From contig CANGBQ010000007.1 in assembly GCA_947451985.1 (NCBI GenBank), positions 1 through 32,429 on the forward strand: a DNA stretch of 32,429 nucleotides, written 5' to 3'. Shown piece after piece: positions 19,118-27,936 of this stretch. The translations under genes were made by a program, and so were the position numbers. The notes under the pieces are model-generated. The model saw only the letters and a list, made by a program, of their open reading frames with translations, ran no database searches and was not told the origin of the DNA. The stretch comes from Chitinophagaceae bacterium (lineage in GTDB: Bacteria > Bacteroidota > Bacteroidia > Chitinophagales > Chitinophagaceae). Numbering within the stretch: the stretch's first letter is position 1; each line of letters begins with the position of its first letter.

Positions 19118-20161
19118 TTAGAAAGAATATCCCAATCGATCAGTTACGCTCTTGGGCAAAGCCGGCAAGGTCCTTCTGTCGGTTAAGAAGCTATTGAGCT
19201 GTGATATTTCCTTGAATATATAATGTTTTTCCATCGCTCCTTGCAGATAACCTGCACCCGTGCTTCCTCCTGTTCCAACCCTGCTACCAATCATTCTTCT
19301 AACCATATTGATGTGTCGGTATCTCCAATTCCCCATTTGATTGTCGATTTCCAATAAAGTATCAATGAGTTGAAAGGGAAGTTCCAGCAATGGATATCCA
19401 TGATACAACATAATAAATAAGCCTGATCTAGCTGCCGCAGGGCTCAGAGAACGGTCGCTAGATTCACCGGTCCCATAAAAAATTTGTTTAAAATAATTCG
19501 CATTGTTTTTCTCCTGTTCTGATAGTCCTTGGGTGTAAATCTGTTCGTAGGTTTTCCAAAAAGGATGTTCAGCAGGGGACTGTTGAGCAGTCCATTCGTT
19601 CCAAACAGAAGGGTCTTGCAAAAAAGGCATGCGCTCTAGCCATTTGTTGACCAATTTCAATAACGATTCACCATTTTCGGCTTCCTTTATTAAAGCGACA
19701 TCTGATTCTTTGAGTTGAGAAGTATAATAATGTTGTCCATGCCGATGATCAAATGCTAAACCCAATTTCGCTTCTATGATTTTGAATTGCCAGCTTTGAA
19801 ATCCGGAAGCGGGTCGGAGCATGTCCCTGAAATCCAAAAAATCCATTGGCGTCATGGTTTCAAGAATATCAATTTGTTTTACCAGTACTTCTAAAATGGT
19901 GGCTATTCTTTTCAATCGGTGCACAATGGTTTGCATGTCGCCAGAGTTGTCATGAAGCGAGGGCTTGCGCAATATTTCCATTACCGAATCCAATTCAAAC
20001 AACACCTGCTTAAACCAAAGTTCATATGCTTGGTGAATGACAATGAATAACATTTCGTCATGCGCAGGCTGGTTCCCTTTTTCAAAACTGACGGGATGCT
20101 GGGCATCGATGATTTTATTTAATTCCAAGTATTCGCTATAATAAACGGGCTTGTGCTCCAT
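19118..20161 (-). CDS. kynA: Tryptophan 2,3-dioxygenase
   Basis: 347 aa; HDEMLFIVIHQAYELWFKQ, FLDFRDMLRPASGFQSWQFK, WRYRHINMVRRMIGSRVGTGGSTGAGYL. Confidence 0.95.
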   Translation of the reverse strand: MEHKPVYYSEYLELNKIIDAQHPVSFEKGNQPAHDEMLFIVIHQAYELWFKQVLFELDSVMEILRKPSLHDNSGDMQTIVHRLKRIATILEVLVKQIDILETMTPMDFLDFRDMLRPASGFQSWQFKIIEAKLGLAFDHRHGQHYYTSQLKESDVALIKEAENGESLLKLVNKWLERMPFLQDPSVWNEWTAQQSPAEHPFWKTYEQIYTQGLSEQEKNNANYFKQIFYGTGESSDRSLSPAAARSGLFIMLYHGYPLLELPFQLIDTLLEIDNQMGNWRYRHINMVRRMIGSRVGTGGSTGAGYLQGAMEKHYIFKEISQLNSFLTDRRTLPALPKSVTDRLGYSF

Positions 20162-20173
20162 GTTGTTTTTTTA

Positions 20174-20181
20174 CAAACATA
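20174..20181 (-). promoter_or_regulatory. Bacteroidota -7 promoter element for kynA
   Basis: Minus-strand TATGTTTG with TTG (plus-strand caa 20201-20203) at 19-nt gap, 12 nt upstream of the ATG. Confidence 0.65.
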
Positions 20182-20243
20182 AAGAAATAAACCAGCGCTA
20201 CAAAAAGCGAAGGAATCGAATCATCGTTAGTAGAAAGAGGATA

Positions 20244-22253
20244 TTATCTAATCAAAACCACCGTTCCTTTTTGATCAATTTTTTGATTGAGATCAGGATT
20301 GTAGTATTGCAACATCCATACATAAGTGCCAGCATCTGCTTTTTTTCCTTTAAAGGTTCCGTCCCATTTTTTGGTCCAGTTGTTGGAATAAAAAACGCGC
20401 TGTCCGAAACGGTTATAGACACTAAAATGAAGGTCTTGTGCTTTGTAAGCATTGACAGGATATAGGTAATCATTCAGTCCGTCAAAATTCGGGGTGAATG
20501 CAGAGGGTACTGCGATGTAGCAATTCCATACAACCGCTAAGTTTGCAATGGCCGTGTCTTTGCACCCAATATCATTTTCTACAATCAATTGCACTGGCAC
20601 ATTATAATTGGATCCACTCACCACGTATTGCTGAGGGGGAGGATTGCCAACATAACTGGCAGTTCCATTCCCTAGGTTCCAATCCCAATAACGGATGTCG
20701 CCAATACTTGTGTCCTTAAAAACGGCTACATCATTGGGACAAACAACGGAAGGTCCTTCAAAACCAGCCTTGAGTGTATTGCGCAAAAAAACATCGCTTT
20801 GAGTGGTGTCTTTGCAGGTGCCATTGGATACTATGAGTTGTGCAATATGGTTGCCAAAAACACTGTAGGTGATGGTGGGGTTTTGCTGGTTACTGGTGAT
20901 TTGATTGTCAAACGTCCAAAGCCAGCTGTTGACTGTATTCGCACCATTGTGACTATAAGCAACAATATCTTCTTCGCAGCCCAGTGAAATATTGAAATTA
21001 AAATTGGCGTTCACGGTATCCTTAATTGTGAAAAATAAGGTTTCTCCTGCAGGTGTTTGTTGGCCGCATTCGTCAATCAGGGTATTGCCATCTGTGCCGG
21101 TGGTCAGTTTGATTTGAAAATTACCAGCTTGTTGGAGCGGAGCAGATAATTTTACCACAATGGTGCTGCTGACGCCATTGACGCAATTTCCATTGGCAGA
21201 TAATACAGTCACAGGATAATTTCCACTTACAATGAAATCTGTGCCATTAGGCTCAATAGAATTACATCGAATAGGCTTTCTAAATACCAATTGCAGGGTT
21301 TGCGGAGCACAGGCGGGCTTGGTTAAGCTGTCCATGGGCGTTGGCACAACAGGATAAACTGTCAGCGGAATTTGTTCGCCAACCGGAATAAAACGATCGC
21401 AATTATCAAGCAAGGTATTGACATCAGTACCCGTTTGCATTGTAATGACGTAGTTGCCGGCAGGAAGCGGATTGTTCAATACCAATTTAATTGAATCAGC
21501 GTCAAATCCGCTGGTGCACCCATTACCCACCGCACTGACGATGTTGGCTATAGGCGTATTGATCGAAAAGTCGGTTCCATTGGCTGCAATAGACTTGCAT
21601 TTAATTTTTTTATTTAGTTTGATGGTAACCACTGTTCCATCGCAAACTGCGGCGGCGCTTTCCAAATGAGGTTCTTTGGGGTCCGTGATGCTGGCAGAGC
21701 CTCCTTGAAACGATAAGGCATATCCGCTTTGTGAATCAGTAAAATGACTGATCAATAGCAAATATTGATGACCCTGTATGATGGTTGGCATTGAGCTAAA
21801 CAAGGGAACGCCCGGGCCTGCGCACAATATCAATCCACTTCCACTGCTGGAGGCGCCAGTTAAACCACTTTCTCCACTCCAATTGCAAGCCACAAACAAG
21901 GAAATGTCGTTGTATATATCAGTGGGATTGCGCCCGGTAACATCAAACAACTGCCAATCGTAATCATCGCCCAGGTTATTGGGTGTAATAAGGAAGCCAA
22001 GTGTGCCGGAAGTAAAACAAGTAAACTTGTACCAATAAGGGTTTTTGTCCGTCAAAGTAACCGTCGCACTGGTGCAAGGTGAGGGAACTTGTCGATCGCC
22101 ACAGATGGCCACAGAACTTTGATTGAATACAGTGGTGCCACAAACCGGAAAAGCTGTTTGAGGGTTTTGTCCCAGGGCGGTGCAAGTTTGAGCTAGCGAC
22201 TCCTGCGCGACAAAACAAAGGAATAAAACGAGTGAAGTAAAAAATATACGCAT
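20244..22253 (-). CDS. T9SS type B sorting-domain (gliding motility-associated C-terminal domain) secreted protein with PKD-like domain
   Basis: Signal peptide MRIFFTSLVLFLCFVAQESLAQ; PKD-like segment (NSWLWTFDNQITSNQQNPTITYSVFGNHIAQLIVSNG); C-terminal IAVPSAFTPNFDGLNDYLYPV...FSVYNRFGQRVFYSNNWTKKWDGTFKGKKADAGTYVWMLQY. Confidence 0.93.
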   Translation of the reverse strand: MRIFFTSLVLFLCFVAQESLAQTCTALGQNPQTAFPVCGTTVFNQSSVAICGDRQVPSPCTSATVTLTDKNPYWYKFTCFTSGTLGFLITPNNLGDDYDWQLFDVTGRNPTDIYNDISLFVACNWSGESGLTGASSSGSGLILCAGPGVPLFSSMPTIIQGHQYLLLISHFTDSQSGYALSFQGGSASITDPKEPHLESAAAVCDGTVVTIKLNKKIKCKSIAANGTDFSINTPIANIVSAVGNGCTSGFDADSIKLVLNNPLPAGNYVITMQTGTDVNTLLDNCDRFIPVGEQIPLTVYPVVPTPMDSLTKPACAPQTLQLVFRKPIRCNSIEPNGTDFIVSGNYPVTVLSANGNCVNGVSSTIVVKLSAPLQQAGNFQIKLTTGTDGNTLIDECGQQTPAGETLFFTIKDTVNANFNFNISLGCEEDIVAYSHNGANTVNSWLWTFDNQITSNQQNPTITYSVFGNHIAQLIVSNGTCKDTTQSDVFLRNTLKAGFEGPSVVCPNDVAVFKDTSIGDIRYWDWNLGNGTASYVGNPPPQQYVVSGSNYNVPVQLIVENDIGCKDTAIANLAVVWNCYIAVPSAFTPNFDGLNDYLYPVNAYKAQDLHFSVYNRFGQRVFYSNNWTKKWDGTFKGKKADAGTYVWMLQYYNPDLNQKIDQKGTVVLIR
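21018..21689 (-). repeat. Two tandem ~110-aa domain repeats within the T9SS cargo protein
   Basis: Copy 1: VCDGTVVTIKLNKKIKCKSIAANGTDFSI...GNGCTSG..LPAGNYVITMQTGTDVNTLLDNCDRFIPVGEQI. Copy 2: ACAPQTLQLVFRKPIRCNSIEPNGTDFIV...NGNCVNG..QQAGNFQIKLTTGTDGNTLIDECGQQTPAGETL. Confidence 0.85.
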
Positions 22254-22330
22254 ACCTAACGGCAAGTTACTGCAAAGCAAAATATATACAGATAACCCCT
22301 GTTATCTTTTGATAGTTTTAACAAGTTTGA

Positions 22331-24940
22331 TTAATGAAGTTTGCTCTTTATTTCCTGCAACTTCAACAGTGCTTCCACGGGGGTCAACTGGTTGACGTCT
22401 GTTTCGTTTAATATCTTTCTGATTTCTTCAAAAGTGACTGAATGCGCATCAAAAATACTCAGCTGCATTTTGGGCTGTTGCATTTCTTTGATCACCTCGG
22501 ATGGATTATTAGAATGAGCAGCTGCATTGTCCCTGCTGGCTTCTAACATGGCCAGCATTTCATTGGCTCTTTTGATCAATTCGGGCGGCATTCCGGCCAT
22601 TCTGGCCACATGAATACCAAAGCTATGCGTGCTTCCGCCGGCCGCTAGTTTTCTGAGGAAAATCACCTTATTGCCCACTTCTTTATTGGTGATGTGATAA
22701 TTCTTGATACGTGAAAAAGAATTTTCCAATTCATTCAATTCATGATAATGGGTAGCGAACAGCGTTTTGGGCTTGAAAGCCGACTCATGCAAATATTCAG
22801 CAATGCTCCAGGCAATAGAAATGCCGTCGTAGGTAGAAGTACCCCTGCCAATTTCATCCAACAACACCAAACTCCTGGAAGAAAGGTTGTTGATGATGCT
22901 AGCTGTTTCGTTCATCTCCACCATAAAAGTGCTTTCTCCTCCACTCAAATTATCAGAAGCACCGACCCTCGTGAATATTTTATCTGTCAATGGAATGGTG
23001 GCGGCCGAAGCGGGAACAAAGCTGCCCATATGGGCCATCAGGGTAATCAGTGCCGTTTGCCTTAGAATGGCACTCTTACCACTCATATTGGGGCCTGTCA
23101 GAATAATAATCTGCTGATCAGTATTGTTGAGGCTAATATCATTGCTGATATAAGTTTCTCCAATGGGAAGATGTCGTTCTATAACAGGATGTCTGCTGTC
23201 TTTCAAATTCAAAACATGACCATTGTCTACAGCAGGTTTTGTATACTGATATTGGATGGCGTTGTTGGCAAAGCAACTGATACAATCCAATATGGCCATT
23301 ACTTGACCATTGGTCTGCAAGGGAGCAATGTATTGCTGAAGTTGATGGAGCAGCTCCTGAAAAATTTGTTGCTCAATTTGAATGATTTTTTCTTCAGCCC
23401 CCATAATTTTCTCCTCATATACTTTCAACTCTGGGGTTATGTATCGCTCAGCATTCGCAAGTGTTTGTTTTCGAATCCAGGTGTCTGGCACTTTGCTTTT
23501 ATGAACATTGGTTACTTCTAAATAATATCCGAATACATTATTAAAGCTGATCTTTAAAGAAGAGATGCCTGTTTCAACGGATTCTTTTTGTTGCAGCTCC
23601 AACAAGTAATTTTTTCCGCCACTGGCAATGGATCTCAATTCATCCAATTCTGCGTGAACACCCGTGGCAATGAGCCCGCCTTTGTTCGAAACAGCCGGTG
23701 GATTTTCTGCCAACACTCGCTGAATGGTGTGCACCATGTCTGAGCAGGGATTAATCAGGCCTGCAATTTTTTGCAGATAGGGGTTCGTCAATTCTTTGCA
23801 ATAGGTTTTCACCATTGCTGCTTCCTCCAGGCCTTTTGAAATTTGCATCACCTCCCGTGGATTGATCTTTTTGAGGGGCACTTTAGCAGCCAATCTCTCC
23901 ACATCACCTGCTTGTTTGATGTGTTGATGTATTTTATTCCTAGCGTCGGTTTCTTTGAGTAGGCATTCGACTGCATCTAGTCTTTCATGAATGCTGGTAA
24001 CATTGTTCAACGGCATCAGCATCCATCTTTTCATCAAACGCGCGCCCATAGGAGAAACTGTTTGATTAATGCTGTTAAACAAACTGTGTTGTTGTTCCTG
24101 ATGGCTAATCAGCTCCAGGTTTCGAACGGTGAATCGGTCCATCCACAAATGCTCCTCTCGATTGATTCGCTGGATGGAAGTGATGTGCTGTAGATTTGGA
24201 TGTTCTGTATCTTTCAAATAATGAAGAATAGCACCCGCCGCAATGATGCCTGCGGAGAGTCCTTCTATGCCAAATCCTTTCAAGCTATGTGTGCCAAAAT
24301 GTTTGAGTAGCTGTTCGGTCGCATAGGCTTCTGTAAAAATCCATTCATCTAATCCATAGGTGAAAAAGGATTGGCCGACATTATCTTTAAATTCTTTTTG
24401 TTTGTTTTTTTGAAAAATGACTTCGGCGGGCTGCATGCCTTGCAACAATTTGTCGGCATATTCTTTGTCGCCTTCTGCCACAAAAAATTCGCCTGTAGAA
24501 ATATCCATTAATGCCACGCCGATCTTGTTTTGCTCCATATGCAGCGCAGCCAGAAAATTGTTGCTATGGTGTTCAAGCAATTTATCATTGACAGCCACTC
24601 CAGGCGTCACAAGTTCTGTCACGCCTCTTTTTACAATACCCTTCGTGGTTTTGGGATCCTCCAATTGATCGCAAATGGCGACTCGAAATCCGGCTTTAAC
24701 CAATTTATGCAAATAGGTATCCAGGGAGTGATGAGGGAAACCGGCTAGTTCAGCAGAAGCAGCATTTCCATTGTTCCTTTTGGTGAGGGTGATGCCCAGT
24801 ACTCGGGCTGCATGTATGGCATCTTGACCAAAGGTTTCATAAAAATCACCCACCCTGAAAAGCAAAATAGCATCAGGGTATTTTGCCTTGATGGCATTGT
24901 GTTGTTGCATTAAAGGTGTTTCTCCAGATCCTTTGGCCAT
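22331..24940 (-). CDS. mutS: DNA mismatch repair ATPase MutS
   Basis: TPLMQQHNAIKAKYPDAILLFRVGDFYETFG; Walker A LTGPNMSGKSAILRQTALI; LLDEIGRGTSTYDGISIAWSIAEYL; TLFATHYHEL. Start at ATG 24940 (MAKGSGE). Confidence 0.97.
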   Translation of the reverse strand: MAKGSGETPLMQQHNAIKAKYPDAILLFRVGDFYETFGQDAIHAARVLGITLTKRNNGNAASAELAGFPHHSLDTYLHKLVKAGFRVAICDQLEDPKTTKGIVKRGVTELVTPGVAVNDKLLEHHSNNFLAALHMEQNKIGVALMDISTGEFFVAEGDKEYADKLLQGMQPAEVIFQKNKQKEFKDNVGQSFFTYGLDEWIFTEAYATEQLLKHFGTHSLKGFGIEGLSAGIIAAGAILHYLKDTEHPNLQHITSIQRINREEHLWMDRFTVRNLELISHQEQQHSLFNSINQTVSPMGARLMKRWMLMPLNNVTSIHERLDAVECLLKETDARNKIHQHIKQAGDVERLAAKVPLKKINPREVMQISKGLEEAAMVKTYCKELTNPYLQKIAGLINPCSDMVHTIQRVLAENPPAVSNKGGLIATGVHAELDELRSIASGGKNYLLELQQKESVETGISSLKISFNNVFGYYLEVTNVHKSKVPDTWIRKQTLANAERYITPELKVYEEKIMGAEEKIIQIEQQIFQELLHQLQQYIAPLQTNGQVMAILDCISCFANNAIQYQYTKPAVDNGHVLNLKDSRHPVIERHLPIGETYISNDISLNNTDQQIIILTGPNMSGKSAILRQTALITLMAHMGSFVPASAATIPLTDKIFTRVGASDNLSGGESTFMVEMNETASIINNLSSRSLVLLDEIGRGTSTYDGISIAWSIAEYLHESAFKPKTLFATHYHELNELENSFSRIKNYHITNKEVGNKVIFLRKLAAGGSTHSFGIHVARMAGMPPELIKRANEMLAMLEASRDNAAAHSNNPSEVIKEMQQPKMQLSIFDAHSVTFEEIRKILNETDVNQLTPVEALLKLQEIKSKLH

Positions 24941-24946
24941 AGGAAA

Positions 24947-24954
24947 CAAAAATA
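24947..24954 (-). promoter_or_regulatory. Candidate Bacteroidota -7 element for mutS
   Basis: Minus-strand TATTTTTG ending 6 nt before the ATG; no convincing -33 TTG at normal spacing. Confidence 0.35.
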
Positions 24955-25096
24955 ATACATTGGGCTTTATAATTACCATTGCTTTTGTGCACAACCTTTT
25001 CGCCCTCAAAGTGGCCCATGTCCTATAAGTAAAGAGTATTAACAGAATCTTATCAGTCAGTAGTCAGGCCAGTTAAATGCAATGAAGTCTAATGCT

Positions 25097-25104
25097 TATC
25101 TTTG
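25097..25104 (+). promoter_or_regulatory. Candidate Bacteroidota -7 element for the LolA-like gene
   Basis: TATCTTTG, 35 nt upstream of ATG 25140; -33 element unclear. Confidence 0.5.
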
Positions 25105-25139
25105 CATCGCATATTTTTGATGCCTAAAATTGAGTCCAA

Positions 25140-25802
25140 ATGAACAAATTATTCGCCACCTTAATCGCTTTATTGATTTCAACTTCATTGTTGCAAGCCC
25201 AATCAACAAAGGGGATGGGTAAAAGTGATGCAGAAGCCAAAAAAGTGCTGGATGCGGTCAGTGCAAAATTCAAAGGGTACAAGTCGGTACAGGCAAAATT
25301 CTCTCTTAAAATCGAGAATGCTGCGGGTAAAACATTGGGCAACAAATCCGGCTCAGTATTCATGAAGAATACCAAATATCGAATCAATGTGACCGGCCAA
25401 GATATTTACTCTGACGGATCAAACATTTGGACCTATGAGAAATCTTCCAATGAAGTAACCATCAATAAAATAGACCCCAGTGCCAACAGTATTACCCCTC
25501 AAAAGCTGTTTACGAATTTTTACGATAAAGATTTTTTGTACCGATTGAATGGAAGCGTCAAGCTGAATGGTAAAGACATGCAGCAGATTGAACTGACTCC
25601 TTTTGATAAAACGAAACCCTTTTTCAAGGTCTTATTATATATCGACAAGGGCACCATCATGTCTACCCAGGTGTTTGAGAAAACAGGCAATAGATATACT
25701 TATGCTGTTAGCAATATGAAAACGGATGCTGTTTTGCCGGATGCTACGTTTGTGTTTGATGCCAAAAAATATCCAGGTGTTGAAGTTGTCGACTTAAGAT
25801 AA
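25140..25802 (+). CDS. LolA-like outer-membrane lipoprotein carrier protein
   Basis: 220 aa; signal peptide MNKLFATLIALLISTSLLQAQ; VSAKFKGYKSVQAKFSLKIENAAGKTLGNKSGSVFMKNTKYRINVTGQDIYSDGSNIWTYEKSSNEVTI. Confidence 0.88.
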   Translation: MNKLFATLIALLISTSLLQAQSTKGMGKSDAEAKKVLDAVSAKFKGYKSVQAKFSLKIENAAGKTLGNKSGSVFMKNTKYRINVTGQDIYSDGSNIWTYEKSSNEVTINKIDPSANSITPQKLFTNFYDKDFLYRLNGSVKLNGKDMQQIELTPFDKTKPFFKVLLYIDKGTIMSTQVFEKTGNRYTYAVSNMKTDAVLPDATFVFDAKKYPGVEVVDLR

Positions 25803-25814
25803 GTATAGCGACAA

Positions 25815-26372
25815 TTATTTACCCCATCTAAAAGTATCCACAGGGATTCCAGCAAGGTCCAGTATTCTGTCGACCACCGTTGCAGCCAGTGCTTCCATGG
25901 TAGTCGGTTGGCTGTAAAAAGAAGGTGTAGCTGGGCAAATAATACCACCTGCCAGCGTGATGGTTTCCATATTTTTAATGTGGATCAAATTGTAGGGGGT
26001 TTCTCTCGCTACACAAATCAACTTTCTTCTTTCTTTTAACATGACATCGGCTGCCCGGGTAATCAGGTCATTGGAAATGCCTCCAGCAATTCTGCCCAAT
26101 GTCCCCATGCTGCAAGGCACAATAATCATCGTGTTGTATTGACCCGATCCAGAGGCGAACGGAGCAGTGAAATCTTGTTGCTCATAATATTTAACAGGAA
26201 ATTGCTCGTAATCGGTATTTCCCAGTTCTGTCTGCCATACTTCCTTGGCGTTTGGTGTCATGACCACCGCCAAATCTTGAATTTGTGATGGCGCCTGCAA
26301 GAGTTTTTTTAACAATACGGAGGCATAAATCGATCCACTGGCACCGGTGATGGCTACAACAATTTTTTGCAT
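25815..26372 (-). CDS. UbiX family flavin prenyltransferase
   Basis: 185 aa; VVAITGASGSIYASVLLKKLL, IIVPCSMGTLGRIAGGISNDLITRAADVMLKERRKLICVARETPYNLIHIKNM, ICPATPSFY. Confidence 0.93.
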   Translation of the reverse strand: MQKIVVAITGASGSIYASVLLKKLLQAPSQIQDLAVVMTPNAKEVWQTELGNTDYEQFPVKYYEQQDFTAPFASGSGQYNTMIIVPCSMGTLGRIAGGISNDLITRAADVMLKERRKLICVARETPYNLIHIKNMETITLAGGIICPATPSFYSQPTTMEALAATVVDRILDLAGIPVDTFRWGK

Positions 26373-26463
26373 GACTAATTTTTACGAAGGTCAATAGCTA
26401 CAACAATTTAATCAATAAAAAGTTGAGTCTGGCCTTCTCTGTCTTTCTGAATGAAAATTTGCT

Positions 26464-26490
26464 AAAAAAAATCCCGTTATTAAACGGGAT
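26464..26490 (-). terminator. Intrinsic terminator downstream of the PLP enzyme gene
   Basis: Minus strand ATCCCGTT-TAAT-AACGGGAT followed by a T run (plus-strand A run at 26464-26470). Confidence 0.85.
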
Positions 26491-26506
26491 GAAGACATTA
26501 TTAGTT

Positions 26507-27760
26507 TTACAAAGCTTCTGCCATGTCAGGGATCTGGGCGGCTTTGTATAACCCTGCGTCTAATTTTTTCTTGGTTTCCTCAAAAGCCTTCAGGGTCAGG
26601 TCTACTTCCTCAAAACTATGCGCAGCAGTGGGGATGAGCCTGTATATGATATCTCCTTTAGGAATCACAGGGTACACCACAATACTGCAAAATATATGAT
26701 AGTTCTCCCTTAAGTCCATTACCATTTGAGTAGCCTCCGGCACATCACCCTTCATATAAATTGGGGTAACAGGAGAATTGGTGTTTCCAATATCAAAACC
26801 TCTTTCTTTCAAACCAGTTTGCAAACGGGCTACGTTGTCCCATAATTTTTTTCTGAGTTCGGGCATGGTGATGACCATTTCCATACGCTTGAGCATGCCT
26901 TCGACAATCAACAAAGGCAGACTTTTTGCAAAAATTTGAGATCGGGTGTTGTAACGTAAATATTTCAACACGGCTTTTGGTCCGCTGATAAACGCGCCAA
27001 TACTGCCCATGCTTTTTACAAACGTGCTGAAATATAAATCAATTCCATCTTGACAACCTTGGGCTTCGTCAGCACCTGCACCCGTAGGGCCCATGTAGCC
27101 AAATCCGTGGGCGTCGTCAATCAGTATTCTGAATTCGTATTTCTTTTTCAAGGCAACAATTTCTTTCAGGATTCCCTGCTCTCCATCCATTCCGAACACT
27201 CCTTCGGTGATCAACAAAATTCCACCCCCATTTTTAGCAGCCAATTCTGTAGCCCGTTGTAATTGCTTTTCACAATCTGCAATATCATTGTGCTTGAAAG
27301 CATAGCGATGTCCCATATGAAGTCTTACGCCATCCACAATACACGCATGCGCTTCAGCATCATATACAATCACATCTCTTCTGTTCACCAGGGCATCAAT
27401 ACAGCTCATGATTCCTTGGTAGCCAAAATTCAGCAACATGGTATCCTCTCTATTGACAAATTTGCTGATCACTTTTTCCAGTTCTTCGTGCTTGCCAGTG
27501 TTTCCACTCATCATTCTAGCCCCCATTGGATTGCCCATTCCGTATTTGGCAGCTGCTTCGGCATCTACTTTTCTCACTGCTGGATGATTTACCAGTCCCA
27601 GATAGTTGTTGAGGCTCCAAACAATCATTTCTTTTCCCCTGAATTGCATGCGGGGGCCAAGTTCGCCCTCCAATTTAGGAAATGCAAAATAGCCATGCGC
27701 TCTATCCATATGTTGTCCGATAGGACCACCATCTTTTACGAGTTTTTCAAATACATCCAT
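26507..27760 (-). CDS. Alpha-oxoamine synthase family PLP enzyme (serine palmitoyltransferase/KBL-like)
   Basis: Start ATG 27760 (MDVFEKLVKDGGPIGQHMDRAHGYFAFPKLEG); SLNNYLGLVNHP, GARMMSGNTGKHEELE, YDAEAHACIVDG, IDDAHGFGYMG, PLP-Lys region FSTFVKSMGSIGAFISG. Confidence 0.9.
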   Translation of the reverse strand: MDVFEKLVKDGGPIGQHMDRAHGYFAFPKLEGELGPRMQFRGKEMIVWSLNNYLGLVNHPAVRKVDAEAAAKYGMGNPMGARMMSGNTGKHEELEKVISKFVNREDTMLLNFGYQGIMSCIDALVNRRDVIVYDAEAHACIVDGVRLHMGHRYAFKHNDIADCEKQLQRATELAAKNGGGILLITEGVFGMDGEQGILKEIVALKKKYEFRILIDDAHGFGYMGPTGAGADEAQGCQDGIDLYFSTFVKSMGSIGAFISGPKAVLKYLRYNTRSQIFAKSLPLLIVEGMLKRMEMVITMPELRKKLWDNVARLQTGLKERGFDIGNTNSPVTPIYMKGDVPEATQMVMDLRENYHIFCSIVVYPVIPKGDIIYRLIPTAAHSFEEVDLTLKAFEETKKKLDAGLYKAAQIPDMAEAL

Positions 27761-27800
27761 TGTGATTAGCTTTAATAATTTAGAATGGGTAAAATTCAAT

Positions 27801-27822
27801 GTTGTCATGGCGTCATGGCAAC
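27801..27822. repeat. Tandem 8-mer and imperfect palindrome in a divergent promoter region
   Basis: GTTGTCATG-GCGT-CATGGCAAC; also read as the perfect tandem GTCATGGC GTCATGGC at 27804-27819. Confidence 0.7.
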
Positions 27823-27911
27823 ATACTTATGCTGGCAAAATTAAGGTTTTCAGCTTAAAAATAGCCATTGCCCTTGTTCCAGTCAAAATTGCAGACCCGC
27901 TCAGTGATTGG

Positions 27912-27919
27912 TATATTTG
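27912..27919 (+). promoter_or_regulatory. Bacteroidota -7 promoter element for the PafA-like gene
   Basis: TATATTTG with TTG at 27889-27891 (20-nt gap), 17 nt upstream of ATG 27937. Confidence 0.65.
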
Positions 27920-27936
27920 CTTCAAAATTATCCTTC

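Noticed and set aside
22290-22307. AGATAAC-CCCT-GTTATCT hairpin between mutS and the T9SS cargo gene
   Set aside because: Short 7-bp stem without a T tract in the transcribed (minus) direction; insufficient to call a terminator or operator.
27263-27769. Plus-strand 168-aa ORF
   Set aside because: Antisense to the SPT/KBL-like PLP enzyme, which has strong family motifs.
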